Under the pieces are notes generated by a model. That model ran no database searches. It was not told the origin of the DNA and worked only from the letters and a program-made list of their open reading frames with translations. A program made the translations under genes and the position numbers. From JAGNXB01 sp964471595 (GTDB taxonomy: Bacteria; Bacteroidota; Bacteroidia; Chitinophagales; Saprospiraceae), in the NCBI GenBank assembly GCA_964471595.1, contig CAYYGN010000001.1:186001-250000 (forward strand): DNA of 64,000 bases. Reading direction: 5' to 3'. Below, piece by piece: positions 28,549 to 37,848 of this stretch (within the stretch, counting starts at the first letter, position 1; each line of letters opens with the position of its first letter).

Positions 28549-29850
28549 ATGTATCCAGCCTACATCGGCAAGATTTTCTTGAATATGTACAACAAGCGGG
28601 AAGGCACAGCCAATACCGCCAGGCAATTCTTTGAAGATGTAATTTTTCCACTTTTTTTCGATGCGGAAAAGCATTTCATAAATATCTCCAATTCTTCTTT
28701 TTTCCAACCGGTTGGCGAATGCCAACTTAAAGAGAGCGGTTTGACCAAGCCTCGATATCAACTCCAACGCCTGCACGAAAGTATTAGAGGAGGAAATAAA
28801 GATGGTAGCACTTTTGTAGGTTTCGCTGCAAGAGACCTTGACGGAACGACCTCTGGACAAGTCTCTAGTCTCGACATACCCGACGACGACGATTCGGTTT
28901 ATGCCTCTTGGATAGGCGCAGGTTTCGGTATTGCCACCGGGGAATTGAGCTTTTATTGCAATGAACCCGATGTAATGTGGAGCATCTTTAACGGCTGGAA
29001 AGAGTACCGTAAGCTGATGAACCAAACGCCACAACTAAAGGGAAACCAAGTGGAGACTTGGAACGCCTGGTGGATATGGCACGTAAACAGGAGGGATTAC
29101 GTGCCTGGCTTGACTTTTCCATTAAGAACCAAAGAAGGTACAGGAAAATCAGGCAAGTTCATGATGCTGGAAACAAATCCATGGCAAAACACCATGTTCG
29201 CTTTGTGCAGGAAATTCAAGGAAAAGGACCTAATACTAAACGTATACAGCTTCGGCTCCACCAATACTACTATAGGGTTCATCCCGTTGCGAACTACGGA
29301 AATTCACAACCTGATGGACGTGTGGAATTACTTGTTTGGTAAAATCGAAGTGCCAACCGAAAAGGAAGCCAATTTTGACCTTTTGTACAAGGTAGAGTTC
29401 AACTTCCGACGAGCATCCGAGCGTGGTGCTATAGGGTTGACTTCACTCGAACCAAAGGAGATTCGAAACTATTTGGCCCTTAGAAAATTGCCTAAAAAAC
29501 TTGCTCCAATTGATTTTTTAAATTTTCAAACCTGGATAATAGCCATGCTTAACAACACCGAAATGTACGAACTTGCAGCCCGAACAGCCAAAGCCCTCCG
29601 GGACTATGAAGCAGGAGCGCCAAAGGCTAAAAGTACCCGACTACGTGACGTCGAGGCGCTATTTGAAGCCAATGGCAGGAAAAATTTCATAGAAGCCCTT
29701 ACGCAAATTCTTGAAACTGAATTCAGTTTAGGCGATACCTTCAATCAGGTTGTCGTCGCCAGCCTAAAGATGCCACAAGACAATTTCCCATTATTCGCCG
29801 CGCTCATCCGGTTTCAGTATCAACTCCTAAAACCTCAACCATCCCACTAA
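28549..29850 (+). CDS. Probable Cas8 large subunit of Cascade (compact)
   Basis: A 433-aa protein assigned to the Cascade large subunit mainly by position between cas3 and cas7 and by being the only uncharacterised effector-size gene in the operon. I see no Cas8 signature that identifies a subtype and no zinc-ribbon Cys pairs. It is short for Cas8, so a separate small subunit might be expected but none is encoded. The C-terminal ~130 residues are helical (MYELAARTAKALRDYEAG, RLRDVEALFEANGRKNFIEALTQILE), compatible with a fused small-subunit-like bundle. In type I systems this subunit recognises the PAM and recruits Cas3. A novel subunit cannot be excluded. Confidence 0.6.
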   Translation: MYPAYIGKIFLNMYNKREGTANTARQFFEDVIFPLFFDAEKHFINISNSSFFQPVGECQLKESGLTKPRYQLQRLHESIRGGNKDGSTFVGFAARDLDGTTSGQVSSLDIPDDDDSVYASWIGAGFGIATGELSFYCNEPDVMWSIFNGWKEYRKLMNQTPQLKGNQVETWNAWWIWHVNRRDYVPGLTFPLRTKEGTGKSGKFMMLETNPWQNTMFALCRKFKEKDLILNVYSFGSTNTTIGFIPLRTTEIHNLMDVWNYLFGKIEVPTEKEANFDLLYKVEFNFRRASERGAIGLTSLEPKEIRNYLALRKLPKKLAPIDFLNFQTWIIAMLNNTEMYELAARTAKALRDYEAGAPKAKSTRLRDVEALFEANGRKNFIEALTQILETEFSLGDTFNQVVVASLKMPQDNFPLFAALIRFQYQLLKPQPSH

Positions 29851-29867
29851 TTGCAAAAATTCAACTT

Positions 29868-30932
29868 ATGTCACATTTCATTTACCTCCGCCTGCTCCGT
29901 AATGCCGACCATACCGTTTTCGTTGTAGACAAAGGGCAAAAGAAGTACTACCATTCACAGTTTAATCGCAGCCTTCCTTTTTCCAGCGGCCAGCAAGTAA
30001 AACGCTCCATCATGGATGCCCTTTGCGAAAAAATAGGAGCTTCTCAATTGTCTCCTGTCACATTTTATCATGAAATAGAAGGAGGGAACACATTGAGCCA
30101 AAAGGAAATCCATTCTGCCTGCGACCCGAGCTATGTTGACCAATTGATTGGTGGGTGGATGAGAGCAGGTAGCGATGTTAAAACGCTAAAGCGCCGCAGT
30201 CCACTTTCTATTTCAGCCATGCGCCCACTTCACCCGCTTCTGGCAGGTGTCACCGAAGAGGCAGGCACCTTTGACCTACGTGGAAGACCGAATGCCAAAG
30301 TAGTTGTTCGACAAGGTGGCATAGAGCTAACGGAAGAAGAAGTCCAAGCATTTTTAGACTCCAAAGGGCAGAAAAACCCTAACTTCCTGAACAAGCGCAT
30401 TGATACACTCGATCGAGCAACTGGACTTTTCGCCTGCGATATCGCCATTGACTTACGAACCTTATTTTCCGTTTCAATTGATTCCTACGAGCCTGAAATA
30501 GACCCAGAGGTGATTGATAAACTGAAAGAGGAAGGCTGGGGCGAAGGCAAGAATATTTTTGGAAAATGCCTTATCTGCCCAAAAAAACGCCGGGATGAAA
30601 TCATTCCTGCGTTGGCTCATGCTTTACTGAATTGGCGCATTACCAGCAACCAAGCCCGTACTTTTTCTTTGGAGGAAGTGCTGGCAGTTGCCATTAGCGA
30701 CAACGCAAATCAATTGGGCGTCGCTATCCGTGCCCAGTTACGTGATGATTTAGAACGTGCAGCAGCCAAACCTATCATAGATGAGAGTGGAAGCGCAAAA
30801 GTATTCATCATGCCTCAATGTTTGGGGTACGTGGAAGGGATTACTGGTGCTGCAAACGCCATTGATGAAGCCGTGAATGAACTGGTCAACATGATGAATG
30901 CTTTCGCTTACGACAGCCAACTAACGTCATGA
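29868..30932 (+). CDS. cas7: Cas7-family crRNA backbone protein (DevR/Cst2-like)
   Basis: A 354-aa protein assigned to Cas7, the subunit that polymerises along the crRNA. Support: HSQFNRSLPFSSGQQVKRSIMDALCEK is characteristic of Cas7/Csh2/Cst2/DevR proteins (the conserved Gly-Gln-x-Val-Lys-Arg type motif), the length fits, and it sits between cas8 and cas4. AMRPLHPLLAGVTEEAGTFDLRG fits the family's central region. Its last 4 bp overlap cas4 (ATGA), so translation is coupled. Subtype I-B is likelier than I-A but is not proven. Confidence 0.8.
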   Translation: MSHFIYLRLLRNADHTVFVVDKGQKKYYHSQFNRSLPFSSGQQVKRSIMDALCEKIGASQLSPVTFYHEIEGGNTLSQKEIHSACDPSYVDQLIGGWMRAGSDVKTLKRRSPLSISAMRPLHPLLAGVTEEAGTFDLRGRPNAKVVVRQGGIELTEEEVQAFLDSKGQKNPNFLNKRIDTLDRATGLFACDIAIDLRTLFSVSIDSYEPEIDPEVIDKLKEEGWGEGKNIFGKCLICPKKRRDEIIPALAHALLNWRITSNQARTFSLEEVLAVAISDNANQLGVAIRAQLRDDLERAAAKPIIDESGSAKVFIMPQCLGYVEGITGAANAIDEAVNELVNMMNAFAYDSQLTS

Positions 30933-31447
30933 CCGAACTCTTCTCACCCAACGGCTCCCATATCGCCTACCACAAAATATGCCATCGAAAGCTTTGGCTG
31001 TTTCATCAAGGCATCTGGTTGGAGGGAGAAAGTGAATTGGTGCTCGAAGGTCGATTTATTCATAAGTCGAGCTACCTGCTGCGCCCCGACCGCTACCGAG
31101 AAGTCGCCATCGAGGGAGTGAAGATTGACCATTTCGATCCGGTGGAGAAGTTGGTGAGGGAGGTAAAGAAGTCCGACAAATTGGAAGAAGCGCACGTTGC
31201 CCAACTCAATTACTACCTGTACATACTCGAAAACAACGGCGTGGAAGGCGTTAAGGGCATACTGGAATACCCGAAATTGCGGCATACACATCCAGTCAAA
31301 TTGACGGAAGAAGACAGGCAGCAAATCCCGAAGGACATTGCCGAAATCAGGAAAATCGTAAACCGGAAAACCTCCCCTCCTGTCATCAACAAGTCCTTTT
31401 GCAAGCATTGCGCCTACCACGATTTCTGTTACATCAGTGAACCATGA
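30929..31447 (+). CDS. cas4: CRISPR-associated exonuclease Cas4
   Basis: A 172-aa RecB-family nuclease with a 4Fe-4S cluster that helps select PAM-containing prespacers for Cas1-Cas2. The four cluster ligands are visible: Cys18, Cys158, Cys161 and Cys167 (FCKHCAYHDFC). Nuclease residues are in EGRFIH, the REVKKS motif and QLNYYLYILE. It overlaps cas7 by 4 bp at its start and cas1 by 4 bp at its end, so all three are translationally coupled. Confidence 0.93.
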   Translation: MTELFSPNGSHIAYHKICHRKLWLFHQGIWLEGESELVLEGRFIHKSSYLLRPDRYREVAIEGVKIDHFDPVEKLVREVKKSDKLEEAHVAQLNYYLYILENNGVEGVKGILEYPKLRHTHPVKLTEEDRQQIPKDIAEIRKIVNRKTSPPVINKSFCKHCAYHDFCYISEP

Positions 31448-32457
31448 AGAAGAGCTATTACCTCTTCAATCCCGGCCGTTTGAGTCGCAAGGACAACACC
31501 TTACGCTTCGATCCCGTGGACGAGGAAGGCAAGGGTCTTCCCCCCAAATATCTGCCGGTTGAGGGCGTCAACAACCTGTATGTTTTCGGGTCACTTGATG
31601 CCAACAGCGCTCTGTACACCTTCCTGGGCAAATCAGGCATCAGCGTTCATTTTTTCGATTATTACGAACACTACAGCGGATCCTTTTATCCCAAAGAATA
31701 CCTGCTGGCAGGCAAGGTACAGATCGAACAAACCAAAGCCTACATCCAACGCAAAAAACGACTGGCATTTGCATCGGCATTAGTGGACGGGGCCAGTTTC
31801 AATCTCCTGAAGAATCTCAGGTACTACGGCAATCGAGGAAAAGATCTGGAGGAGGCTATTGGAATGATCGAACGATACCGGGACAGCATTCCCTGCACCA
31901 CCACTGTACCGGAACTGATGGGCCTGGAGGGCAATTGCCGGCAAGCTTACTACGGTGCTTTTGACAATATCCTTTCCGCTTCGGGATTGGGCATGGGCAA
32001 TCGGGTCAAAAACCCACCTTCCAATGAAGTCAATGCGCTGATCTCTTTCGGGAATGCTTTGTGTTACACGGCCGTCCTTGATGCGATATACCATACACAA
32101 CTCAATCCGACTATCAGTTTCCTTCATGAACCGGGAACCCGCCGTTTTTCACTGGCGCTCGATATTGCCGAGATTTTCAAGCCTGTCCTTGCGGACAGGA
32201 CGCTATTCACCGTACTGAACAAGAAGATGCTCAACAAGTCTCACTTTGAGCAAACGCTTAACGGATGTCTCCTCAACACTACAGGAAGGAAGACGTTTCT
32301 GGCCGCGTTCGAACAGAAACTGAATGAAACAATAAAGCACCGGACATTGAACAGGCAGGTCAGCTACAAGCATCTGATCAAGTTGGAATGCTACAAAATC
32401 GTCAAGGTCATACTTGGCATGGAATCCGAATACAAACCCTTCAAAATCTGGTGGTGA
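31444..32457 (+). CDS. cas1: CRISPR integrase Cas1
   Basis: A 337-aa integrase that inserts new spacers at the leader end of the array. The metal ligands are present: Glu in ELMGLEGNCRQAYY, His in SFLHEPG, and the acidic residues in LALDIAEIFKPVLADR. Length and motifs match type I-B Cas1. It overlaps cas4 by 4 bp and shares one base with cas2 (TGATG). Its base composition looks closer to the host than the cas5-cas7 genes. Confidence 0.96.
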   Translation: MKKSYYLFNPGRLSRKDNTLRFDPVDEEGKGLPPKYLPVEGVNNLYVFGSLDANSALYTFLGKSGISVHFFDYYEHYSGSFYPKEYLLAGKVQIEQTKAYIQRKKRLAFASALVDGASFNLLKNLRYYGNRGKDLEEAIGMIERYRDSIPCTTTVPELMGLEGNCRQAYYGAFDNILSASGLGMGNRVKNPPSNEVNALISFGNALCYTAVLDAIYHTQLNPTISFLHEPGTRRFSLALDIAEIFKPVLADRTLFTVLNKKMLNKSHFEQTLNGCLLNTTGRKTFLAAFEQKLNETIKHRTLNRQVSYKHLIKLECYKIVKVILGMESEYKPFKIWW

Positions 32458-32720
32458 TGTATTGCATTCTCGTCTATGACGTCAATGAAAAGCGGGTAGC
32501 CCGGATGCTGAAGCTTTGCCGGAGGTACCTCAACTGGATCCAAAACTCCGTTTTCGAGGGCGAGTTGAGCGCATTGAAGTACAAGGAGCTTATCTTTGAA
32601 GCCAAAGGAATCATGGACTCGGATGAAGACAGTCTCATCATTTTCAGCAGTCGGGACCAAGTCTGGCTGGACAGACAGGTCATCGGCAGGGAAAAGTCTG
32701 ATTTGGACAACTTTCTTTGA
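32457..32720 (+). CDS. cas2: CRISPR adaptation protein Cas2
   Basis: An 87-aa protein that forms the Cas1-Cas2 integration complex. ATG 32457 overlaps the cas1 stop (TGATG) and gives the canonical start MYCILVYDV, where the beta1 strand ends in the conserved Asp. It continues RVARMLKLCRRYLNWIQNSVFEGEL as in other Cas2 proteins. The upstream in-frame ATG at 32388 lies inside cas1 and is rejected as the start. It is the last gene of the cas operon. Confidence 0.95.
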   Translation: MYCILVYDVNEKRVARMLKLCRRYLNWIQNSVFEGELSALKYKELIFEAKGIMDSDEDSLIIFSSRDQVWLDRQVIGREKSDLDNFL

Positions 32721-32724
32721 TGGG

Positions 32725-32776
32725 GTCGTCGATCCTCCGGGAAAAACGGGTTATTGGAGGTGGACGACTTTTTTTT
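32725..32776 (+). terminator. Terminator between cas2 and the CRISPR leader
   Basis: The left arm GTCGTC..TCCTCC (32725-32738) pairs with GGAGGTGGACGAC (32756-32768), followed at once by eight T (32769-32776). It starts 4 bp after the cas2 stop, so cas and array transcripts are probably separate. Confidence 0.75.
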
Positions 32777-32844
32777 CGGATTTCAGGCTTTTTGCGCTGG
32801 TCAGTTCTTTGAAATGCTGGATTTTATACATATGGATGAAACGT
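32777..32844 (+). promoter_or_regulatory. CRISPR leader with possible array promoter
   Basis: A 68-bp, T-rich stretch between the cas terminator and the first repeat. TTTG (32808-32811), 19 nt, then TATGGATG (32831-32838), which differs from TAnnTTTG at two positions, would start transcription at about the first repeat. It lies on the cas1-cas2 side, where new spacers are expected to enter. Confidence 0.45.
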
Positions 32845-35800
32845 CTTTTAATCGCACCAAGCTGGAATTGAAACGTTTGAGCCGGACGAGAAACGGACCG
32901 ACTGGAACGCTTTTAATCGCACCAAGCTGGAATTGAAACTGCCGTGTATGGCGCGGCGATTATGAAGAATGGGGCTTTTAATCGCACCAAGCTGGAATTG
33001 AAACCTTAAAGTCGGTACTGTCCACGAAGGCGGCCTCATCCTTTTAATCGCACCAAGCTGGAATTGAAACTGCGGAGGGTGGCCAGTACACGGTTTGCGG
33101 AGGGCGCTTTTAATCGCACCAAGCTGGAATTGAAACTGTTGATTAAGGCGATGCGTACACGTGCGCCGGTACTTTTAATCGCACCAAGCTGGAATTGAAA
33201 CGGTTCAGGTCTTCGAGAGCGCGGACCTCGTTGATGCTTTTAATCGCACCAAGCTGGAATTGAAACAATGCAGAGGAAACGACAAGCGATAAAACGAAAA
33301 TCCTTTTAATCGCACCAAGCTGGAATTGAAACCAGAAGCAAGATTGACGGCCCTGTCTCCGGGATTATGCTTTTAATCGCACCAAGCTGGAATTGAAACC
33401 AGTAACCAGGCATGAAACTCGGTGCTGGTGGGTCTTTTAATCGCACCAAGCTGGAATTGAAACCTGTATCACCACAACCGCCACCAAATCCGGCTCTGGC
33501 TTTTAATCGCACCAAGCTGGAATTGAAACTGTCTAAGTCTGCATCGATGGGCAGATGAACCTCGTCTTTTAATCGCACCAAGCTGGAATTGAAACTATCG
33601 TATAAATGTTTGGATACAGATCTAGATCATCCTTTTAATCGCACCAAGCTGGAATTGAAACTCAAGTTGAATCTGTCCGCTAAGCCGGCAGAACTCACTT
33701 TTAATCGCACCAAGCTGGAATTGAAACTTCTAAACTCTGCGCTTTTCATATAACAAAGATACACTTTTAATCGCACCAAGCTGGAATTGAAACCAGCGGT
33801 TAAGCTACGGGGCACAGGCAGCGAAAAACCTTTTAATCGCACCAAGCTGGAATTGAAACCTCATTGGAACCGCCACCCTCGATACCGGTCTGGCTTTTAA
33901 TCGCACCAAGCTGGAATTGAAACAGGATGCGAATTGTGATGGACGACGAAAAGTGGGACCTTTTAATCGCACCAAGCTGGAATTGAAACTCTTTTCAAGA
34001 AATACGACCTCAACGAGGAGGACGTCTTTTAATCGCATCAAGCTGGAATTGAAACTATATGCCGAATCCATCGTACCAATGCCCTACGCGCCTTTTAATC
34101 GCACCAAGCTGGAATTGAAACTATATGCCGAATCCATCGTACCAATGCCCTACGCGCCTTTTAATCGCACCAAGCTGGAATTGAAACGTTGGTCTGAATA
34201 ACACCCCGTGTTACCGGGGACGAACTTTTAATCGCACCAAGCTGGAATTGAAACGATACAGCGCATCAAGACTGACGGTTTTGGCGGCGGCTTTTAATCG
34301 CACCAAGCTGGAATTGAAACAATAGAGAGCTGCTCTCTGCGAAGAGATTGGCCGCCTTTTAATCGCACCAAGCTGGAATTGAAACCTCTGCTCGCCGACA
34401 AGTGTGTTGTCGTTGATGTACTTTTAATCGCACCAAGCTGGAATTGAAACTAAAGGTCTGGGCAACTTTCGCCGCCCCCATAGTTGCTTTTAATCGCACC
34501 AAGCTGGAATTGAAACGATATGTCTGCGGGGTCAAACCACGGGAAAATCCTCCTTTTAATCGCACCAAGCTGGAATTGAAACTCGCTAATATCAATCGTA
34601 TATGCCGGACCACTTCCGCTTTTAATCGCACCAAGCTGGAATTGAAACTCTAAGGCAACTTTGGTCCATCATATGGGGGTCGGGCTTTTAATCGCACCAA
34701 GCTGGAATTGAAACTTTTTTGCGGTACTCCATCCTGCGACAGCGAGACACTTTTAATCGCACCAAGCTGGAATTGAAACCGTTTCCCGCGTCGGCCTTTT
34801 CATCGGTGGGTGCCCTTTTAATCGCACCAAGCTGGAATTGAAACCCAATATTTGCCCTTGCGAAATCAGCCTTTCTCGCTTTTAATCGCACCAAGCTGGA
34901 ATTGAAACTCCTCGAGGGTGAGCGTGAAGTAGCGTCCGACCGAACTTTTAATCGCACCAAGCTGGAATTGAAACTTACGTCGGTATTTGCAGCAAGCAAG
35001 GCACGTATGGCTTTTAATCGCACCAAGCTGGAATTGAAACGATATAATTCGACGTCAAATCACTCGGTTTTTATTGCTTTTAATCGCACCAAGCTGGAAT
35101 TGAAACTGTCGGTTATTTCGTAACGGATCATTTCTTCCGCCTTTTAATCGCACCAAGCTGGAATTGAAACTTTCCGAAGCCTCCCGCGCTGGCATCAGTC
35201 AAGGCTTTTAATCGCACCAAGCTGGAATTGAAACTCTTGGTATGTGACTGTAATTAACGTCTCTGTGTTGCTTTTAATCGCACCAAGCTGGAATTGAAAC
35301 CTATTAGGATATCCTTGTCTATCGTAAACTCGCACCTTTTAATCGCACCAAGCTGGAATTGAAACAAGAGCACGAAAATGCGGTGTGGAAGGCCGCTGCT
35401 GCTTTTAATCGCACCAAGCTGGAATTGAAACCTTATGCCAAGTACCGGAAAAAACGCGGCCGGCAAGCTTTTAATCGCACCAAGCTGGAATTGAAACTCG
35501 TCTTCACGTCGTGTATCTCGTCAAGTACGCGTACTTTTAATCGCACCAAGCTGGAATTGAAACTGATTGGACGGTGGCACCCAACGTTCAGGGTGTTACT
35601 TTTAATCGCACCAAGCTGGAATTGAAACTGGTTACGAATGCAGACGGGAAGCAGGAGTATATCCCTTTTAATCGCACCAAGCTGGAATTGAAACGTTTTG
35701 GATTTTTACCGGGGTATCCAATCCTTCACCTTTTAATCGCACCAAGCTGGAATTGAAACGTCTGACTTGTACCAGCGGTACCGCAGCCAGTACTCCTTTT

Positions 35801-37138
35801 AATCGCACCAAGCTGGAATTGAAACGACGTAGCGCACCGGGTTAACAAATCCCCTAAAGTCTTTTAATCGCACCAAGCTGGAATTGAAACGTCCGGCGTA
35901 CACGGTGGACATATCGGGGGGCAGCGCTTTTAATCGCACCAAGCTGGAATTGAAACATGGCTTGAAGGTGGCTCACGAGTGACGCTTGATTTCTTTTAAT
36001 CGCACCAAGCTGGAATTGAAACGACATAGCGCGACACCCTGTGTCTATAACCGTCTTGCTTTTAATCGCACCAAGCTGGAATTGAAACGGGTTAGGGTTG
36101 ATTCTACAAATATACACCCGCAACACTTTTAATCGCACCAAGCTGGAATTGAAACTGTTGAAGATTCGCCCGGTGAAAGTGAGGGATCGCACTTTTAATC
36201 GCACCAAGCTGGAATTGAAACAACATAAGCTGTCCTGAGAGTTTTGAAAGATGCCACTTTTAATCGCACCAAGCTGGAATTGAAACGTTATCCGTAAAGT
36301 GTTTGCGGTTGGCTCTGAAAGCTTTTAATCGCACCAAGCTGGAATTGAAACCCAAAGGGCGGACAGTTTTCGTGAATGGGGGCTGCCCTTTTAATCGCAC
36401 CAAGCTGGAATTGAAACGACTTCATAACCTGATACCTTCCAAAGGGCTGGATACTTTTAATCGCACCAAGCTGGAATTGAAACTAGGACAAAAAAAAACG
36501 GCGCATGTCCGGATCTTTCTTTTAATCGCACCAAGCTGGAATTGAAACTAACTTTATACTGACTCGGCCTTAATAGACTCTCACTTTTAATCGCACCAAG
36601 CTGGAATTGAAACTTTGGTGACCCGCAGGAAGTGGGCCGCGCCAAGTGGCTTTTAATCGCACCAAGCTGGAATTGAAACTACTGGTCGGTCTTCCATCGC
36701 AATCCCGGTTGATATCTTTTAATCGCACCAAGCTGGAATTGAAACGTTATGCGAAAGAAGGTGGATTCTATGAAGTACGACTTTTAATCGCACCAAGCTG
36801 GAATTGAAACGTCAGGGGTTACGCCTATGAAAGGAATCGTTGGGTCTTTTAATCGCACCAAGCTGGAATTGAAACTTCTCAGGCCGATCAACAGCTTGAT
36901 CTCGGGCAATCTTTTAATCGCACCAAGCTGGAATTGAAACATTATGCTGGCAGATGACTTCGCTTCACTTCAGAACTTTTAATCGCACCAAGCTGGAATT
37001 GAAACTGATGATGAAATTGCTCGCTTGGGCTTGCAGATTGGCCTTTTAATCGCACCAAGCTGGAATTGAAACTCGTAATAATGCCGCCCGTTCCGCTCAT
37101 TCTTTTCACTTTTAATCGCACCAAGCTGGAATTGAAAC
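32845..37138 (+). CRISPR. CRISPR array, 66 repeats of 30 nt
   Basis: I traced 66 full-length repeats, starting CTTTTAATCGCACC and ending GGAATTGAAAC, with 65 spacers of 34-37 nt. The first repeat is 32845-32874, the last 37109-37138. All are identical by eye except repeat 19 (34026-34055), which has a C-to-T change (CGCATCAAG). The 3' end ATTGAAAC fits the 5' handle of type I-B crRNAs, and Cas6 is encoded in the same locus. Spacers 19 and 20 are identical. Repeat uniformity to the trailer end suggests an active or young array. Beyond the last full repeat the array passes into a 129-bp tandem unit and an assembly gap, so its true length is not known. Confidence 0.98.
34026..34157 (+). repeat. 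Duplicated repeat-spacer unit inside the array
   Basis: Spacer 19 (34056-34091) and spacer 20 (34122-34157) are the same 36 nt, from TATATGCCG to CTACGCGC. The repeat before the first copy carries the array's only variant base, while the one between the copies is normal. Confidence 0.95.
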
Positions 37139-37438
37139 GGGACAACTCCCTCCGGGTCCTGTATCCCCTCGCCTCGCAATGTATTGCTCGGTTCGCCATT
37201 TAACGCGTGCCACCGGCACCCGTTCGCTGCGCGACAATGGCTCATCGCACCAAGCTGGAATTGAAACGGGACAACTCCCTCCGGGTCCTGTATCCCCTCG
37301 CCTCGCAATGTATTGCTCGGTTCGCCATTTAACGCGTGCCACCGGCACCCGTTCGCTGCGCGACAATGGCTCATCGCACCAAGCTGGAATTGAAACGGGA
37401 CAACTCCCTCCGGGTCCTGTATCCCCTCGCCTCGCAAT
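37139..37438 (+). repeat. 129-bp tandem unit carrying a truncated CRISPR repeat
   Basis: After the last full repeat, a 105-nt non-spacer sequence (GGGACAACTCCCTCC... to ...GACAATGGCTC) is followed by only the last 24 nt of the CRISPR repeat (37244-37267). The whole 129-bp unit repeats (second truncated repeat 37373-37396), and a third copy runs into the N gap. The 105-nt part contains a small hairpin (GTGCC-ACC-GGCAC). The truncated repeats lack the first 6 nt. Confidence 0.9.
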
Positions 37439-37538
37439 NNNNNNNNNNNNNNNNNNNNNNNNNNNNNNNNNNNNNNNNNNNNNNNNNNNNNNNNNNNNNN
37501 NNNNNNNNNNNNNNNNNNNNNNNNNNNNNNNNNNNNNN
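37439..37538. other. Assembly gap (100 N)
   Basis: Exactly 100 N, the conventional size for a gap of unknown length. It falls inside the 129-bp tandem unit, which suggests that the assembler could not resolve the number of copies. Confidence 0.98.
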
Positions 37539-37618
37539 CCCCTCGCCTCGCAATGTATTGCTCGGTTCGCCATTTAACGCGTGCCACCGGCACACGTTCG
37601 CTGCGCGACAATGGCTCA
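37539..37618 (+). repeat. Last copy of the 129-bp unit, without CRISPR repeat
   Basis: Sequence after the gap resumes in the same unit (CCCCTCGCCTCGCAATG...GACAATGGCTCAT) with one base difference (CACACG for CACCCG), and then leaves it at CCATTCCATTC with no CRISPR repeat attached. From here to 37848 I see no gene, only a candidate promoter and a short hairpin (GAGATC/GATCTC, 37768-37785 region). Confidence 0.8.
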
Positions 37619-37689
37619 TCCATTCCATTCATTCCTTTAGAATGTAAAGCTCGCTACCTGCCCTGCCTGGAGCAAGACCACTCAATGTA

Positions 37690-37722
37690 CTTGACCTTGT
37701 TATCGCCAATGTCCTAATTTTG
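37690..37722 (+). promoter_or_regulatory. Candidate promoter of the HIRAN-domain gene
   Basis: CTTG (37690-37693), 21 nt, then TAATTTTG (37715-37722), an exact -7 box. It would give a leader of about 120 nt before ATG 37849. Confidence 0.45.
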
Positions 37723-37848
37723 GTATCCGTATCCGTCCTGTAGCGACCTACGGGGGCCGGATGGCGGAGATCAGCTGGGATCTCAGGGTATTGCATCCTT
37801 TTAGTACTGCAACTCAACATGAGATAGCGAAACATAACCTGCTGCGAA

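Noticed and set aside
33306..36645. Several short frames inside the CRISPR array with repeated FNSSLVRLK or FNRTKLELK peptides
   Set aside because: They are translations of the CRISPR repeat and spacers, not genes.
37439..37538. N run as a biological feature
   Set aside because: Exactly 100 N is a scaffolding convention; it carries no sequence information.
36979..37632. Repetitive 43-aa peptide encoded by the 129-bp unit on the minus strand
   Set aside because: 129 is divisible by 3, so any frame stays open through the tandem copies; no start context or homology, and the frame crosses the N gap.
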